NCBI GenBank assembly: GCA_003640385.1
Contig: RCAB01000230.1
Coordinates: forward strand, 1 to 64,000
Length of the DNA stretch: 64,000 nt
From: Setaria digitata
Taxonomy: Eukaryota > Nematoda > Chromadorea > Rhabditida > Setariidae
Reading direction: 5' to 3'
Below the pieces are notes generated by a model that was not told where the DNA came from, did not search any database, and saw only the letters and a program-made list of their open reading frames with translations. Below, piece by piece: positions 48,001 through 61,820 of this stretch. The position numbers and the translations under genes were made by a program. Within the stretch, counting starts at the first letter, position 1. Each line of letters begins with the position of its first letter.

Positions 48001-50416
48001 GTAGAAATGATTTTTAACTCAATTTAATGGAATTTTTCCCTTATGCTGGTAATCCAGACAGATGATTGCAACTGTATTCATTTCGATCCACTAATATCTT
48101 AATTACTTGCTAAATAAGTAAAAGAAAGTGAAGAGAATGCTTTTTTTTTTCACTTTTCTTGATAATATGCTGTATTCCAGGAAGTTCTATTATCATGATA
48201 ATTTGCAATAAATATCTCTTCATTTTCATTTGCTAACTTGATAAAAAGCACACACTTATACATATATTTCATATATATATGTCGGTGGCTATCTTGGAAT
48301 CTATTTCAAAATCATTTGAATCCTTTCTTGCTACTGCTTTCTGATTAAAGGAGTTGATCTTATGAGAAAGTTTTCATTTACCTTTTGCTTCATTCTAATC
48401 CAAGCATTTTAATGTTCACCGTTAGAACTTTCCATTCCAGTTTGATAAATTGAGTTTCTTCAAAAAAATAAAGATAAAAAGAACAAAATGAAAGTCTCGA
48501 ATCGATTCTTTTCCGATTATAGTTGCATAATCGAATTAAGCATAGCGGTAAATGGCATAGTTAGATTAATCATGATTTTGTTGGCAAATAATTGTAAAAT
48601 TAAAATAAACGGACGGTAATTTCGAATTATTTCAAGTACAAATATATGAATTTAAATTTAAGAAGTACAGCGAATTGTACGAGAAAGAACTGCTTCTTAA
48701 AATATTAATTCAAAAACAATTAATTGTTTGGAAGAAAAAAAAACAATTAGGAATGTCAGCTATGCTTTAAATAATTAAACGAATTTTTCTCTTCTGTCAC
48801 TAATTTTAGTCTTCTAAATATTGCTAATAAGTGTTGACGAGTAATTATTAACTGCACAAACAATTTAGGGATTAGGAAGAAAATGAAGGAAGCGAATGAA
48901 AGGAAAAAGGAAGGATCAAATGAAAACTTACTGATAACAAATTGATAACTATTTTTATTAAATATTTATTATAAATCCTAATTCTTTTTTTCTTCACTTT
49001 TATTAAAACTGAATCGCAATAAATAACTATAACCGTTTATTTCGACTTTAAATTTAAAAAAAAAAAATCCGATTTCTTAAAATCACAATATATATATATA
49101 ATTGTAATCATGATTTTTACATTAGAAAATGGAACTGACAATTCCTATTCCAAGAATTTTGCATGCAGCGTTGATGGTATTATGTGCAGTCGATAATTTC
49201 AGGTCACTCAATTAAGTAATTTTGTGAATTTGATTGAAAGGCAAACTTACATATTTCTTGCACATTTCCAATTTTTAGCAATTTTAGCAGTTATTCATGA
49301 GAAAGCTTCGGAAATGAACTTGCAAGATTTAATACGAAATAGGAAGTAAGCAAAAAAAAAATACCTAGCCAAGAATTTTCTAAAATTATTCACTACCTTT
49401 ATCACTTACTTTTCTAATCTTAATCAAGTTATTGTATTGAAATAATTAATATGAATATAAATTTATTTACTGAATTGCATAAAATTCATTTAGAAATCAT
49501 TTCGGGAAATAATTCAATTTTGATTTTTATATATGCAAGTGATCAGTGGCATATTTATATGATGAGTAAGATGGAATAATTATACGTTAGAAAAGATTTA
49601 TATCGATTCTTTATTGTGATACTGGGCATCCGAAAACCGGATTTGTTTCCGTGGACTGGATTTTGTGGCTGGCTGTGCCGAATGAACAATTTGTTATAGG
49701 ATCATTGTAAAAAGAATCGATATGCCATTTTTTAACAAGTAAAAATTTCTTTTGAAATTTTATATGCTATAAAATGACGACTCCGGATGCTTTCTTCTCA
49801 CTGCAATAGGATCATAAAATGCGCAACACGTTGAAAATACTGTGTAGCTGAATCAAAAGTTGATAGACGGGGAATGGACAATTTTATAGAAAAAATAAAA
49901 TATTTATAGAAATGTTAATTTTAATCACTATAAATTTGGAATTAGTTGGAAGTGATTAGCTTAAATTATGACAGGTTTGGGATGGCATTCATTTTTAATT
50001 TTTGTTAATTTCAGCTAATTTCCAATATTTAATTCACATTGACGATGGCAGCAAAGGTTGTTTAATTATTATCATTGGCAAGATAGATGCTATTTTTAAA
50101 AATTTTTTAAAGACGAAACAACGCATATTCTGCTGTTTAAATGAATTCGCTAGATCATTAACTACTAAAACATTTAAAAGCAATATTCCCTGTCTTGTGA
50201 ATGACTGAAATGATGGAATATCCAATCTCGAGGAAATCTGAACTAATTTAGGACAAATACCATAGCAGCGGCAAATAATAGGGAAAAAATCTTTGTAAAA
50301 GTTCATTCACCAAACATATACATCATCCATGAATGCTATCATCCAAGAATTCATTGGAATAAGCAAAATTTCATAATTTCAATTTAATTTCACGTATTAA
50401 TGATAACTAATGATTA

Positions 50417-50767
50417 TGTGCCCATTTAATTCTTATCAACAGTCTAAAATTTATTAATGTTTGGAAATTTTCATTAAAATTGCACTTCAACAATGTTCCA
50501 CAAATTGCACATTTTACTCATTCAAGTTGTTGTTATTTGGTCAGTTAATATATAATTTTGTTGGCTTTTTTTGCAGTCTTTTTTTTTTTTTNTGTGCCCA
50601 TTTAATTCTTATCAACAGTCTAAAATTTATTAATGTTTGGAAATTTTCATTAAAATTGCACTTCAACAATGTTCCACAAATTGCACATTTTACTCATTCA
50701 AGTTGTTGTTATTTGGTCAGTTAATATATAATTTTGTTGGCTTTTTTTGCAGTCTTTTTTTTTTTTT
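50417..50767. other. Single-N junction (50592) between two 175-bp copies
   Basis: 50417-50591 and 50593-50767 appear identical, both ending in a long T run. The T run probably stopped the assembly. Confidence 0.88.
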
Positions 50768-52215
50768 ATTGAATGCTGATAACATTTTTTATCATTTATC
50801 ATTTTTAGAGTTATCATTATTGCAATATAGCAAATAATCAAAAATGGAAATGCAGTTGCAACATTTTTATAATGAATGGATTGCTATTTTTATAAATGAC
50901 TTAGTTCTATTAAATATACAAATGCAGAATGATTTGATGCTTGAATTATAAGTGAAAATTATGTGAGACAATTATAATGCAATTTTTGTCTTAGAAAAAA
51001 AAACAGAGAACTTAATCGTTCCATATCCCACTCTCCGCAAGTGAATAATTACAGCATTAATACAACCAAGGTTAGTTATCACCATTATCTCTTTTGTTAA
51101 ATAAATTATCATTTGGGGTCAAATGATTAGGACGAATACTAATTAATTATTTCTATGGTAATGCCAGTAGGAAGATTGAAGTAAAAAGATATAACATGGC
51201 AGGTGAATGAGGGTTAGTGGATGTGAAAGGTGCCATGAACGGTTGACCTTTAACAAGAAATTTATTTTAAAATTTTTTTTTCTTTTTTTTTTTTGGGGGG
51301 GGTTAGGTTTCGTAAAAATAAATCGTTTGCTCTCTCCTTTTATCTTTTTATCACTGCCAGGGAAAAGAAGAGCAGAGAAAAATTGAGGGAGCTATGATAA
51401 AATTTCAAAAGAAAATAATAGATTAAATTGAAAATTTTAATCATTTTAAATGTCAATTTATTAACTCCAACAATTTAAAATTTTTCGTTTTTTCTTTGAA
51501 ATTAGAAAAAAGAGAATGATTTTTATTGCTTTGATAGAGAAGGATAAGACACAAACCCGAGGCGTAAATGACGAAAATACATCTAATTATAATTAATATT
51601 CGTAATTTTGAAAGGAATTTAACTGATAAAAAGTAGTTACATCCAGATTTAGCGGTTTTGTTTTGACATACAAAATAGAATTTCTAGTTTACAACAGCTC
51701 GGAAATTGAAATTATAATTTTCATGTTATTTTTCGTGCTTTTTTAAATGCTACTCGTAAAACTTAGCAATATGGTAGGGTTTTTTTTTTTAAGTTTTTTC
51801 AAGCACTTAACAATTGCTTTATATTGAGAAGTTTTCTCATATTCAAAAGAATAATAGCAATAATTTTTATTGGAAATTGATTAATTATAAAAAGCATTTC
51901 ATGTTTAGGCTGACAGAATATGATTATACCCTAACAGTGCTTCTTTATATGAAAATATCAACATGCACTCCTTTTTCGTCTTTCTGTCTATTACAAATTA
52001 TTTCATTTTTGTTAGAAATTCAAACAAGAATTTTAAATTTTAGAATGAAATTCCTTCATGCTATTAATTTGAAATTAATGAAATAATTGACACTGTTAAG
52101 AAGGAAAATTGAAAAGAAGAAGGAAGAAAGAGAAATGATGATGCATTGCAATAATGATAATTTGAATAAACAAAAATTTATAATTTTTGAGTATGAAAAA
52201 TAAAAAAAGGATAAA

Positions 52216-52581
52216 ATGTTAAAAATATACAATTCAAAAGTTATAACTGTTAGCTATATTTCCATCAATTCTTTCTTCTTTTACTGTCATATGTCCTTGA
52301 AAAGGTGGAACATAGGAAGCGAAAAGGTGTTCGAGAAGAGAAAAATGAATGAATACCTCAACAATCGTATAGTTAATGTTGAGAAAACGAATAATAATTA
52401 CTTACATCTATCTATGAAAAGTTATTTTCGGCTAATTTCACACACTATACTTGGTCTTGCATGGATTCTAATAATGGCTTTTATCGTGAGTAGTATTTTT
52501 TTTTTTTCGGCTTCTAAGACATTTGATGATACATCGTATAAATGGCACTTTGAAATTTCATCAAATTTGAGCACGAAATAA
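52216..52581 (+). CDS. Hypothetical 121-aa reading frame with one membrane segment, doubtful
   Basis: This is the longest uninterrupted frame in the 17.6-kb gap. It encodes a polar, basic middle (LKRWNIGSEKVFEKRKMNEY) and one strong hydrophobic segment near residues 80-100 (LGLAWILIMAFIVSSIFFF). AATAAA overlaps the stop codon. I do not recognise it. The composition is as AT-rich as the surroundings and there is no intron or clear promoter, so it may be chance. If real it would be a small type II or tail-anchored protein. Confidence 0.15.
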   Translation: MLKIYNSKVITVSYISINSFFFYCHMSLKRWNIGSEKVFEKRKMNEYLNNRIVNVEKTNNNYLHLSMKSYFRLISHTILGLAWILIMAFIVSSIFFFSASKTFDDTSYKWHFEISSNLSTK

Positions 52582-55500
52582 AAAGAAGAAAGTACAAGGA
52601 CCATTGTTGAAATCGGTACCATAGATTGTTCAAAAAAAATGAAAAAAAAAAAGAAAATGATTTTTTGAAGAGGAATTATTAGTTCAAACTAGTTTTAGAC
52701 ATATGTATTTTTTTGTTTATTCATTTTTAGAATAAGTGAAAGCATATTAGAAACAGTTTAAGAAACAAAAAATTTTTTCTTCAGTAAAGATGTGGAAGTG
52801 TAAGATATATTTAAAAAGGGATCTCAAGCAAACAAACAAAGAAAAGAAAAGAAATAATCATTTCAAGAAATGAAACATTTTGATGTCATTATTGAACTTT
52901 TTCATAAGTTGAACAATGTCAAAAATATTTTGTAAAGTTGTCAATGTATTTCCTGAAATGCCAAAAAATACGATAGCCCGAAATTCCAGAAGACACGACG
53001 GAAAAAAAGATTGGTGAAAAAGGATAAATCCAAAAAAAAAAAAAAAATTTTAAAGCTTGAAAATGGAATGAATAAGGCGAAATTTTTTTTATGAAGACAT
53101 TTATGGAACTGATAACTTTTTTGATAATCAAATTTATAAATTAGTGATTTGGTAAACAGTATAGAAATTAGAAAACAGAGCTTCATGCCTAGACCTGAAA
53201 GTTAGAAAAGATAAACAATTCTTTTCAATTTTCAATACAAAATTGTCATTTTTTTTTTTGATCACATTATCAGTAAGTTATTTTCTTTTTATTTTATGAT
53301 AAGTCACAAAAAATATAAATTAGGATAACCTTTAAATCTTTTTAACTGAGAAAATTTTATTGCCAATCAAATTAATTATCATGAAATTTTAACATGGCAT
53401 AAAATACTTGAGTATTAGTGGATCTTTAGTGAAAAGAAAAATTAATCTTTAAATATTTTTGAAATCCCCAATTTTATCCTTCTTTAATACACTTTATCTA
53501 AGACATTTGACAAATTCCAATTCCCAATTCTTTCTGTTCAACCTAATTGTTTCAACAACATACAAAACGGATGGATCATTTGAAGATTATTTCTTTGGCT
53601 GTTTTCTTCTTTTTCAAATTTATTTTAAATTTTCATGAAAATCAACAGACACTGTTGATTCTCCTTTTCAGATATTTTGTCAATCCATCCATAAATTAGT
53701 TTTTGGGAGCAACTCTTTCAGTAACATAGTTGTAAAGTTTCTAACAGAAAAATAGGATCTAGACGAATAATGGATGGGTAAATGATACTACTGAATTTTT
53801 CTTTAAATTGAGATTTAAATACCCGCAATACTTACTATCAACAGCTAGTGATCAAACAATTGAATTCTGCTACTGAGAAAGCTTTGGAAAAATTTAGCAT
53901 TAGCAGACTTTATCTGTTTGATTTTTAGTTTTTGCTGCTAGTTAGGTATCAATCAAGCTTGTAGTCCTGAAAAGCATATAGCAAAGTCAAGATAACAGTA
54001 AGTTGATTTCTGATTTTGAATATGCCATCACGATCAGATTTGCAATATCGCAAATAATCTCAACTTAATTTTCGATGCTTCTAACTAATTCCGAATAATT
54101 TTAATCCATTTAATCATTAATTCATATTCAAAACTAAAAATCAATCAGTTTCCCTGTCCTCATAATCGACATAGTTTAGAGTGTTAATGAAAGAAACTAA
54201 TCTCTTTTCTGACCTATCTTTATTTTCTTTCAAACATACCTTAAAAAACAAAGCAATCCTATCCCATTTCATTCTCTACTTTTCTTTATGACTTTTTTTT
54301 CCGCTCAATTTCGAAAAATTTTGCTGTCCAAGTATTATCAGCAGCCAGGAAATTTCGGTCCATTGCTTTCGCTGATTTATTATGATTTCATCTTATTTCT
54401 TTGCATGGAAATGATGGTATCGCAGCTGTCTTAAAAACACTCTTTAAGGAACGATTTAATTCTATGAAATAATATTAGTGCACAAGTATGAAGGGCAACA
54501 ATTGAAAAGTGTGTCGATCTGATTGACAGGTAAAGAATTTCACATAATTTTTTTTGAAGTATTCTAGGTTAGGTTGGAAATCTTTGTTGATAATTTAATA
54601 AACATGCCAATTAATCTTCTAATTACAATTCGATATACAACCGCAGTTATTATCTGCTATTTTGCAAACTGTCTGACAAGAATTGAAATAAATACAAAGA
54701 GCTTGTGAAATTAAAAAACGGAAACCACGAGGGATTAACAATCAGCATATACTCTTCAAATTATGTGAGAAAAGGAAAATTTAAATATTATTAATCAATG
54801 TAAGAACCGATTACTTACATTATATGGATAACTGATATGATATTGTGATAAGTAATGCCAGTAAAATAAAACAAGCAGTATCACTGTGATAAGTAATAAC
54901 GACAAACGTTGAAAATTATACGACAGCAATGAGTAATTTAGTTTCAAAAACATGGTGATAAATGGTCTGATATGACTGTCTTCTTCTTTGTTTCAGTTCT
55001 TCAAAAAGGAATATATTTAAGTGAAGCATAAAAAGAAGAAAATTTAACTATTGAAATAAAAATGGATTTACGACAAAATATGATAAGTTAGAATGCAAAA
55101 AAAAAAGGTAAGGATAAAAATATCAATCAGATGGCAAATATAAACGATTCAATTTTTCATTCAGTTGAAATTCTATTCAAATTTCGATTACTCTACTGTA
55201 CCACTCACTATATGGCAGCTGATAAGAACAGTGTAGTGCAGAACCTGATAAGCAACAATCATTATCGAGTGGACATTGAACAGAAATGAAAATTATTAGA
55301 AAATAATTACTGTGCAAAAAATATTGCGTGCAGATGACAAATATATATATATAAAACTTTTACAGAAATGATCAATTATAGGTTTAATAGTACTTTTTTC
55401 ACTAAGAGATTTTTGGCAAATTTTTTAACACAAATTTTACTGCAAAATTAAAATGTAATCAATGAAGGACTAGCTGTGTCACTAAATTGATCCTTTAACA

Positions 55501-56284
55501 TTAACATCTAGATTGAACTATATAGATTTTAATTTTAAGATGCATATAGATTATGCTTCAATTTTTAGTATAATTTATGTTACTTCCAAATATGTTACTA
55601 TAATTAATACTGAAAGTGTATTACACTAAGGATATCTACATCACGGCTACTTCTTATTCAAAAATTTTTCAAGCTAAATCATCTATGAAAAACAAAATTT
55701 TGGAATAAGACTGAAACTGCTAATAATTTCAACCTCAATAACTAAAATCTTAAATGAAAATCAAAAGCCCTCACAATCAATGAGAAATGAGCGAACACAA
55801 AATAGTATTTCGTAAATGTGCAAATTATCTTAAGCTTCAAAAACCACTCTCTAATTAGCATTCATTTGTATAAAAAACTGTGCATTGTGCTGATTTTCAT
55901 TAAGATCAAGGAGAAAATACTTTAAATTTGTGTAAGAGTTGAGAAATTACTTGGAAATTAAGATTTGAATTTTTTTTAAGATTTGAAAATTTTCCAACGT
56001 GGCAAAATATTTACACCTTGAAAAAATCAAAATGATAGACCTTTAAGATAATCAAGACCAAAACTAACTCAGATTTTAAATTGAAATGAAATGCTCACTT
56101 TCTAATTTCGGACTTTGCACTAAAATCTCATTGCTTGCAAGTGCAATGCAACCAAGCCTTTAGCGCACGCTGATATTACTGAAAATGGCTTAAGACTTTG
56201 TACAATCAAAACGAAAGAAAATTATTAAAAAAGAGTCCATTGCATAAAACTAAGAAAAAGAAAAAAAATTCTTTAAATCTGATT

Positions 56285-56546
56285 GCAAAAATTGCTTAAC
56301 AATAAGGATTAAAACTNACAAAAATTGCTTAACAATAAGGGTTAAAACTTAACTGATAAATTCTGAAACTCACAAGAAACCAAAGATGCAATTTTAAAGT
56401 CAATAAAAGTTTCAATTTTGAAAATTGCAGANGCAAAAATTGCTTAACAATAAGGATTAAAACTTAACTGATAAATTCTGAAACTCACAAGAAACCAAAG
56501 ATGCAATTTTAAAGTCAATAAAAGTTTCAATTTTGAAAATTGCAGA
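56285..56546. other. Two N junctions (56317, 56432) with three copies of one sequence
   Basis: 56285-56316 is the start of a unit that recurs at 56318-56431 and 56433-56546. The last two are ~114-bp copies with one or two differences. Two successive unmerged joins. Confidence 0.85.
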
Positions 56547-59500
56547 TAAAATTAAAATAAAATCGCAGCAAAAATTATGACCGAACTTATAATAATAATT
56601 TTGAAAATTTAGAAAACCATAACCGAAACGTTTTATATTATCTGTGAACAAAAGTGTTGTCAACGATAAAGACCGAAATTAATGGTAGGTATTAAAATAT
56701 CCGAAAAACTTGATAGAAATTTATAACACTAATTATGAATAATTTAATTTACTCATAAGTTCGTTAAAATAGTGGACTCAAAAATAACAGAGAATAAATT
56801 ATGAAATTCGATATCTGCAACAATATTTGAGACTGATAATTTTTCTGTTCAATTAAAAGTAACAATTTACTCACTATCTCCTATAGATCCTGAAAAGTGC
56901 AAAAATTTAGAGTTGTCTATATTGCTGAGCAAAATTTGAAAGGTTTTTAAATTGAAAATTAGTATCAAAACCGCCTACAATCTACATCACCGAGTAATAT
57001 TTAATTGGTTTTTAATTAAAAATAACCACTAAAATTACCTGCAACCATGTTGATGTCTTCCAGATACAAATAAGAGATGACGAAACAATGCAAATTTCTT
57101 TTTTATTGACTTTTAAAAGGTTCATGCCACAACTGACCTCAGCACCACTCGAGGTCATGCTCCTAAATTACCGCCAGATGGCAAACTCCAGCATTTCACT
57201 GCAGAATTATTGACTCTAATTCGAATTTCAGAAAAATGATGAATAGAATCATTAAATATGTTGCAAAATTCTTAAAAAAAAAAGTAAGAAAAAAGTGGTA
57301 AAGGCTAACATTTCAGACTTGACCTGAAACTTAGCAACAGATTAACATTAGGTAGCAGTGATAAGCTAACTATGTTTTGTTAATGAGTGTTATGAGAACT
57401 TTCTTCAGGTGTGGTATAGGAGTTATTGTCTAATAATTTGGGTTTACTACATATCTATGCTATCATGCTGGTTTAATCTGCCATTGTGTCTATCTAATCA
57501 CTGCAACTGAAACTGAGAAATATAGACCAACCAAGTGAAACTAAGAACTAATTAATTGGGACAATGAGAAAAAAGGAAGGAAAGAATGTTGACTGCTGCC
57601 TTGCTAATTAAAAAAAATACCGGGACTAAATATTGTTGTCAGTTCCTAATTTACTCTGTTATCGTAGTCACTCGATTACCTATGTTACCATACCCCTCAT
57701 AATTACTAAAGTTCAAATCAGGAAAGAGAGCAGGGTTTTGTTCAGTGTTTTTCTTTCTGATAGTTTTTTTCTTGTTTTATCTTACCTTTGTCCGTATACT
57801 TTCTACGAAGGAAAAATTCTTCCTCTCTCTTACTAATATTAATTAACAAGATAATTATTAATCAAGTATTCTTATTTTACTGGCAGCAGTATTAGACAGG
57901 TTATATTATTTGAAAATTCCAAACAGAAGGTAAGGTATTATTGTCAAAGGTAAGTCGAAATGTGTCCAATCACTTTCTGCTCATTTTGTGATCATTTGTT
58001 GTCTTACATAAGGAAGTTACGACTTTGAAGTTCCTCAATTTTCACTTCACTTCAATCTGTCATGATCGTATACTGACCTCAATTTACTACAGGGAAAGAC
58101 AAAGTGTCATCAGCTGTGGCACTTCTCATTTCCACTTTTTCTTTTTAGTGTATTAAAAGATGACGAGAAAGTTTGGTATTTTCCAGATCTCTTTCATAAA
58201 ACACATTAAGATTTGGTTAAGTCATCAATAAATTAATGATTGGGACTACTGAATATCAGAAATCAAAAATAGATATATTGCTTTTTCAATCTGCTAAAAT
58301 TACTTCTGTCCAGTTGAATCTGCAATAGGAATGTGATGAATTTTTCGAAAGAGTTTTTTAGAAAAACTGCAAAAAATTCATATGCACGCAAAATAAATAT
58401 ATTATTCTATTTCATTTATTGATATACTGAAATTCGTTCTACAACACAAATCATAATTATCATTGAAATCGTATATCTACAACCAAAACCAAATATGAAT
58501 GAGAACTGTGATTGGGCGCAACTTTCTTCAACTAAATCTAGGAAATTTTCGACAAATCTTTGATCATGCTTGAATTTTATTTACCAAAATCTTTTCTTTT
58601 CGAATTCAAAACCGAAAAATTTAAGAGGTAACAACATTTGAATTTTCTCACATTAACTATCATTTTTTAAAATTCACCTAGTCATCCTCAAAATTATGCT
58701 CTTTAATCCCAAAAACTGATGGCCTTATCGACTCACTAAATCCAATTATATTAGTTTTTGAAATTATTCAGTTTAATTTCTTCGTAATCGTTCAAACCAT
58801 TCGTTTTAATTTCCAAAAAGCTGAATTTGCCAATTGCATTGGAAGAAATTTCAGCAGTGAAAATCTATGAGAAGTTTCACTGATAACAAATAATCAGATG
58901 TTCGCGGTATATTATTGCTTTTCATAATATTTGGATAGAATCCTCACAGAGCGAAAAGTTCAAATTAGCGCTATATCTTTCTCTAATTTTCAAATTGCGA
59001 CTTCTTCCTTTCGTTTTTTAAATCTTAATTTTTAAATCCAGTGACACTGTACGAGTTTAGAGGTTTCCAAATAATATGACGATAAAGCTTGAGCAGAACC
59101 CTGAGGAAACCTCTTCCTCCTCGGAATCTTCAGTCTACAAGTGGCTGTTGTACTAAAGTTTAAAATAGTTTTAAAAATAATTCATATATATTTAGAAGAC
59201 CAATACCATTGGATTATAACCAATAACAAAAATTGCTCTCACTCAAAACTTCGAAACTTGAACAGTGAAAAAAAATCATCAAGAATATGGCGAAATAAAA
59301 ATTTCAATACTGTTTCACTCTTACATGTATATACCATTTTTATTTCCCTTCCTCTTTTTTGTCCACGAAAAAAATGTCTTATATTCTCGAAGAATCCAAA
59401 AAAGCTATTTTTGATGATATTTGCTTATAAAAATCAGAAATCAGCCCTAAATCCATAATGTAACATGAAATAATTAACAATATAGAAAATAGATTTAAAT

Positions 59501-59894
59501 TCCAAGAAATGATAACTTGTAACAAATAATTAATAAAATGACACCCTTTTGGAAACCTAAAATTGTATAAAAGTAAAGATTTTCTTCATTTTCTCTTGCA
59601 AAAAAAAACCATTAATTCAGATCAATAGAGAACTTTTTTTTTTTTTTTTCAGAGCAAATGGAAGCACACAACACTTCTTGAATCTCATGCGAAACACTCA
59701 AATAGTGGAAAAAATGGCAATAATTCTAAAATTTAAAAATGTAGCCAAATACATTAATATTTTAGTGAGACGAGATCTCGACCGATGTAAAAAAGATTTA
59801 ACAAAAATTTTAAAAAAAAAAAAAGAAAGGTAAAGAAGGAACAATATTATTTTCAAAAAATATTCAATACAAACTAATGGAAATATGCTTGATA

Positions 59895-61809
59895 TCAATG
59901 GTAGACATGTCCTTGCTGCAACAACTCTCTCTGCAGCTGATTTTGCAAGTCGGCTAATTTCTTTTTCAAAACAGAAATACCGCTTAAAATAATGTTTTCT
60001 GCCTGAAAAAAAAGACCTTCAAAAAGTAAGAGGTGTGCAGCAAAAATTTTCTTTGAAAGAAATAAGAACCAAAGTTAAATCCGATTAAAAAACCCAAGAA
60101 GTGGTGAAAAACGCCAATAAAAACTCAAATGTTTTAAATCAAATGTTCCTCTATATTTAGGAAAGAAAAGGGGAACAATGAAAATTACTTTTAAAGCTCC
60201 AGTAGATTCAACTGTAAACCAAAACTTGTTTGGTTTCGCCATCGGATCAAAGGGTGCTTCATATTCATCATCTTCTAATTGAGAATATTCACTTTTCGGC
60301 CATTCCTCTGGTTTCGCTAAGACTGTATGCCTAAGAGCATTATCTGGATCGTACTCAAAGGCTACACAACATGTTGGATTCCATTTTGCGTGTTCCTTGC
60401 CGAATCCCTGTAATAATATGATACTTGAGCACTATGATATCTTGAGAAATTACGTTTACTTTCAAAGCAAGATGTGAAGAGCAATCAACTATAAATACCG
60501 AATAGCGACTTTTAGGGTCGAAAATTCCAACCACTTTTAAACCTTTTGCATTTTTGCTTAAAATAAAACACTTTCAAAGATTTTCTTCTAAATAATTCAC
60601 CCAAACTCAAAATTTCCTTAACTTAATGAAATGAAATTCATATCCTACGATACCAGGGATACAGACATACTAGATATAGAAATGTTGAGACATGCTGACG
60701 TATGTTAGATGCCAATCGAGTTTTGCAATTAAATGGTTCACCTTTTTAGCAATGCACTTAATATCAATATCCTGGCCTTTCCTCAATTTAACTATCAGAA
60801 TATCATCACTGGCACCTTCTTCCGCATTACGATTACGTATATGTACGCCACAAGCAGGAGCAACATCTGGATTACTGGTTTCAAGATCGGCTGTTGTTAC
60901 TGCTCGAATCCCTTCATCGTCGCAACGTACCCGAAGCCTCATTTCCACAGCACAAAACTGGCAAAATTCTGTACACTGACAATCCTTAAAAAAAAATAAA
61001 AAATAAAAATAAACTAGCTGGTATTCGGAAACATCTTGAAAGTACATAATAGAAAATATTTTACATTACCACGCGGAAGTCTCTACATTTCCGAAAGTGT
61101 TAAGAAGTAATAAAAATCCCATGTTGGAGCACTTCAGCATAGTGCAATTTCATGGGATGAAATGTGCAAATAACACAAACCCGTGAAAATTGCATTTGGT
61201 CAACAACTGAATCTGATGTTAACGGTACTAGACCAAGACGATGGGCTATGAATTCATCGTGCAAGACACTTGTATTCGATTCGATTTGTACCCAATCTAT
61301 TGCTGCAAACATGTTTAAAAAAATAAATAAAGATATTATAGAAAATAAGGCACAGATTAACATCGCTGAAAAAAGTATGAAAAATATCAAGGAGAAAATT
61401 TCTGAGTATATGGATAAATCTTTTTTTCAATTTATATCTAATTTACTTATTAAATCAATCCACTTAACTCTTACACACTTCACTCTTTAAGCAACAACCT
61501 CTTTATTTCTTACTTAACTTAATCATTTAGAATGAAATACCATGTACTTCACTTTTAATTACAACATCTTTTTCGAGTACTTACCCACACATAATCCATA
61601 GCAAAGTTATTTGACATAAGTCTCACTGTTCTAAAAGACTTACTATCAAACTATAGATGAAAGAAACAATTACCCATGGTCGGCACTTCGGCCATAAAAA
61701 TTCGCCGCAGCGAATTAGCAACGCTTAAATCGGTGTCTTCCAAAACGAATCGTACAATTTCGTCATTTAAGGCGGTAATTGCAACGTGAGGTTGATTTGC
61801 GTAAGGCAT
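59895..61809 (-). CDS. rpb-3: DNA-directed RNA polymerase II subunit RPB3, complete
   Basis: RPB3 is the alpha-like subunit that pairs with RPB11 to nucleate Pol II assembly in the nucleus. Five exons: 61674-61809, 61181-61302, 60742-60984, 60189-60407 and 59895-60002. They sum to 828 nt, 275 aa plus TGA, the usual metazoan length. The ATG at 61809 is preceded by TTTTTCAG and one A, so it is the only sensible start. The N-terminus [20 protein letters not shown] leads into the alpha-motif ([20 protein letters not shown], then [16 protein letters not shown]). The zinc site C-x-C-x3-C-x2-C (Cys88, 90, 94, 97) is intact. The C-terminus carries the polar helix seen in the family ([17 protein letters not shown]). 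All junctions are in phase; no sign of decay. It is divergent from the gene at 62629. Confidence 0.97.
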
Positions 61810-61810
61810 T

Positions 61811-61820
61811 CTGAAAAATA
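61811..61820 (-). promoter_or_regulatory. Candidate trans-splice acceptor of rpb-3
   Basis: Read on the minus strand, CTATTTTTCAG precedes A-ATG, leaving a 1-nt leader before the start codon. No upstream coding exon is needed, so this 3' splice site most likely receives a spliced leader, as is common in nematodes. Which leader is used cannot be told. Confidence 0.55.

Larger units (their letters stand above)
42276..59894. other. 17.6-kb region with no proven gene between mua-3 and rpb-3
   Basis: The left part (42480-42800) is C-rich on the plus strand, purine-rich in the direction of mua-3, and has 30 T at 42588-42617 and 13 C at 42827-42839. It is the likely distal promoter of mua-3. A TA tract lies at 44925-45048. 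Exon-like or less AT-rich islands occur at 47248-47331, 49625-49700 and 57130-57190. A 121-codon plus-strand frame lies at 52216-52581. Three N positions with duplicated flanks are at 50592, 56317 and 56432. The rest is AT-rich and appears empty. Confidence 0.6.

Noticed and set aside
59141..59458. 105-codon plus-strand frame just past the 3' end of rpb-3
   Set aside because: Composition equals the AT-rich background, with no splice or domain signal.
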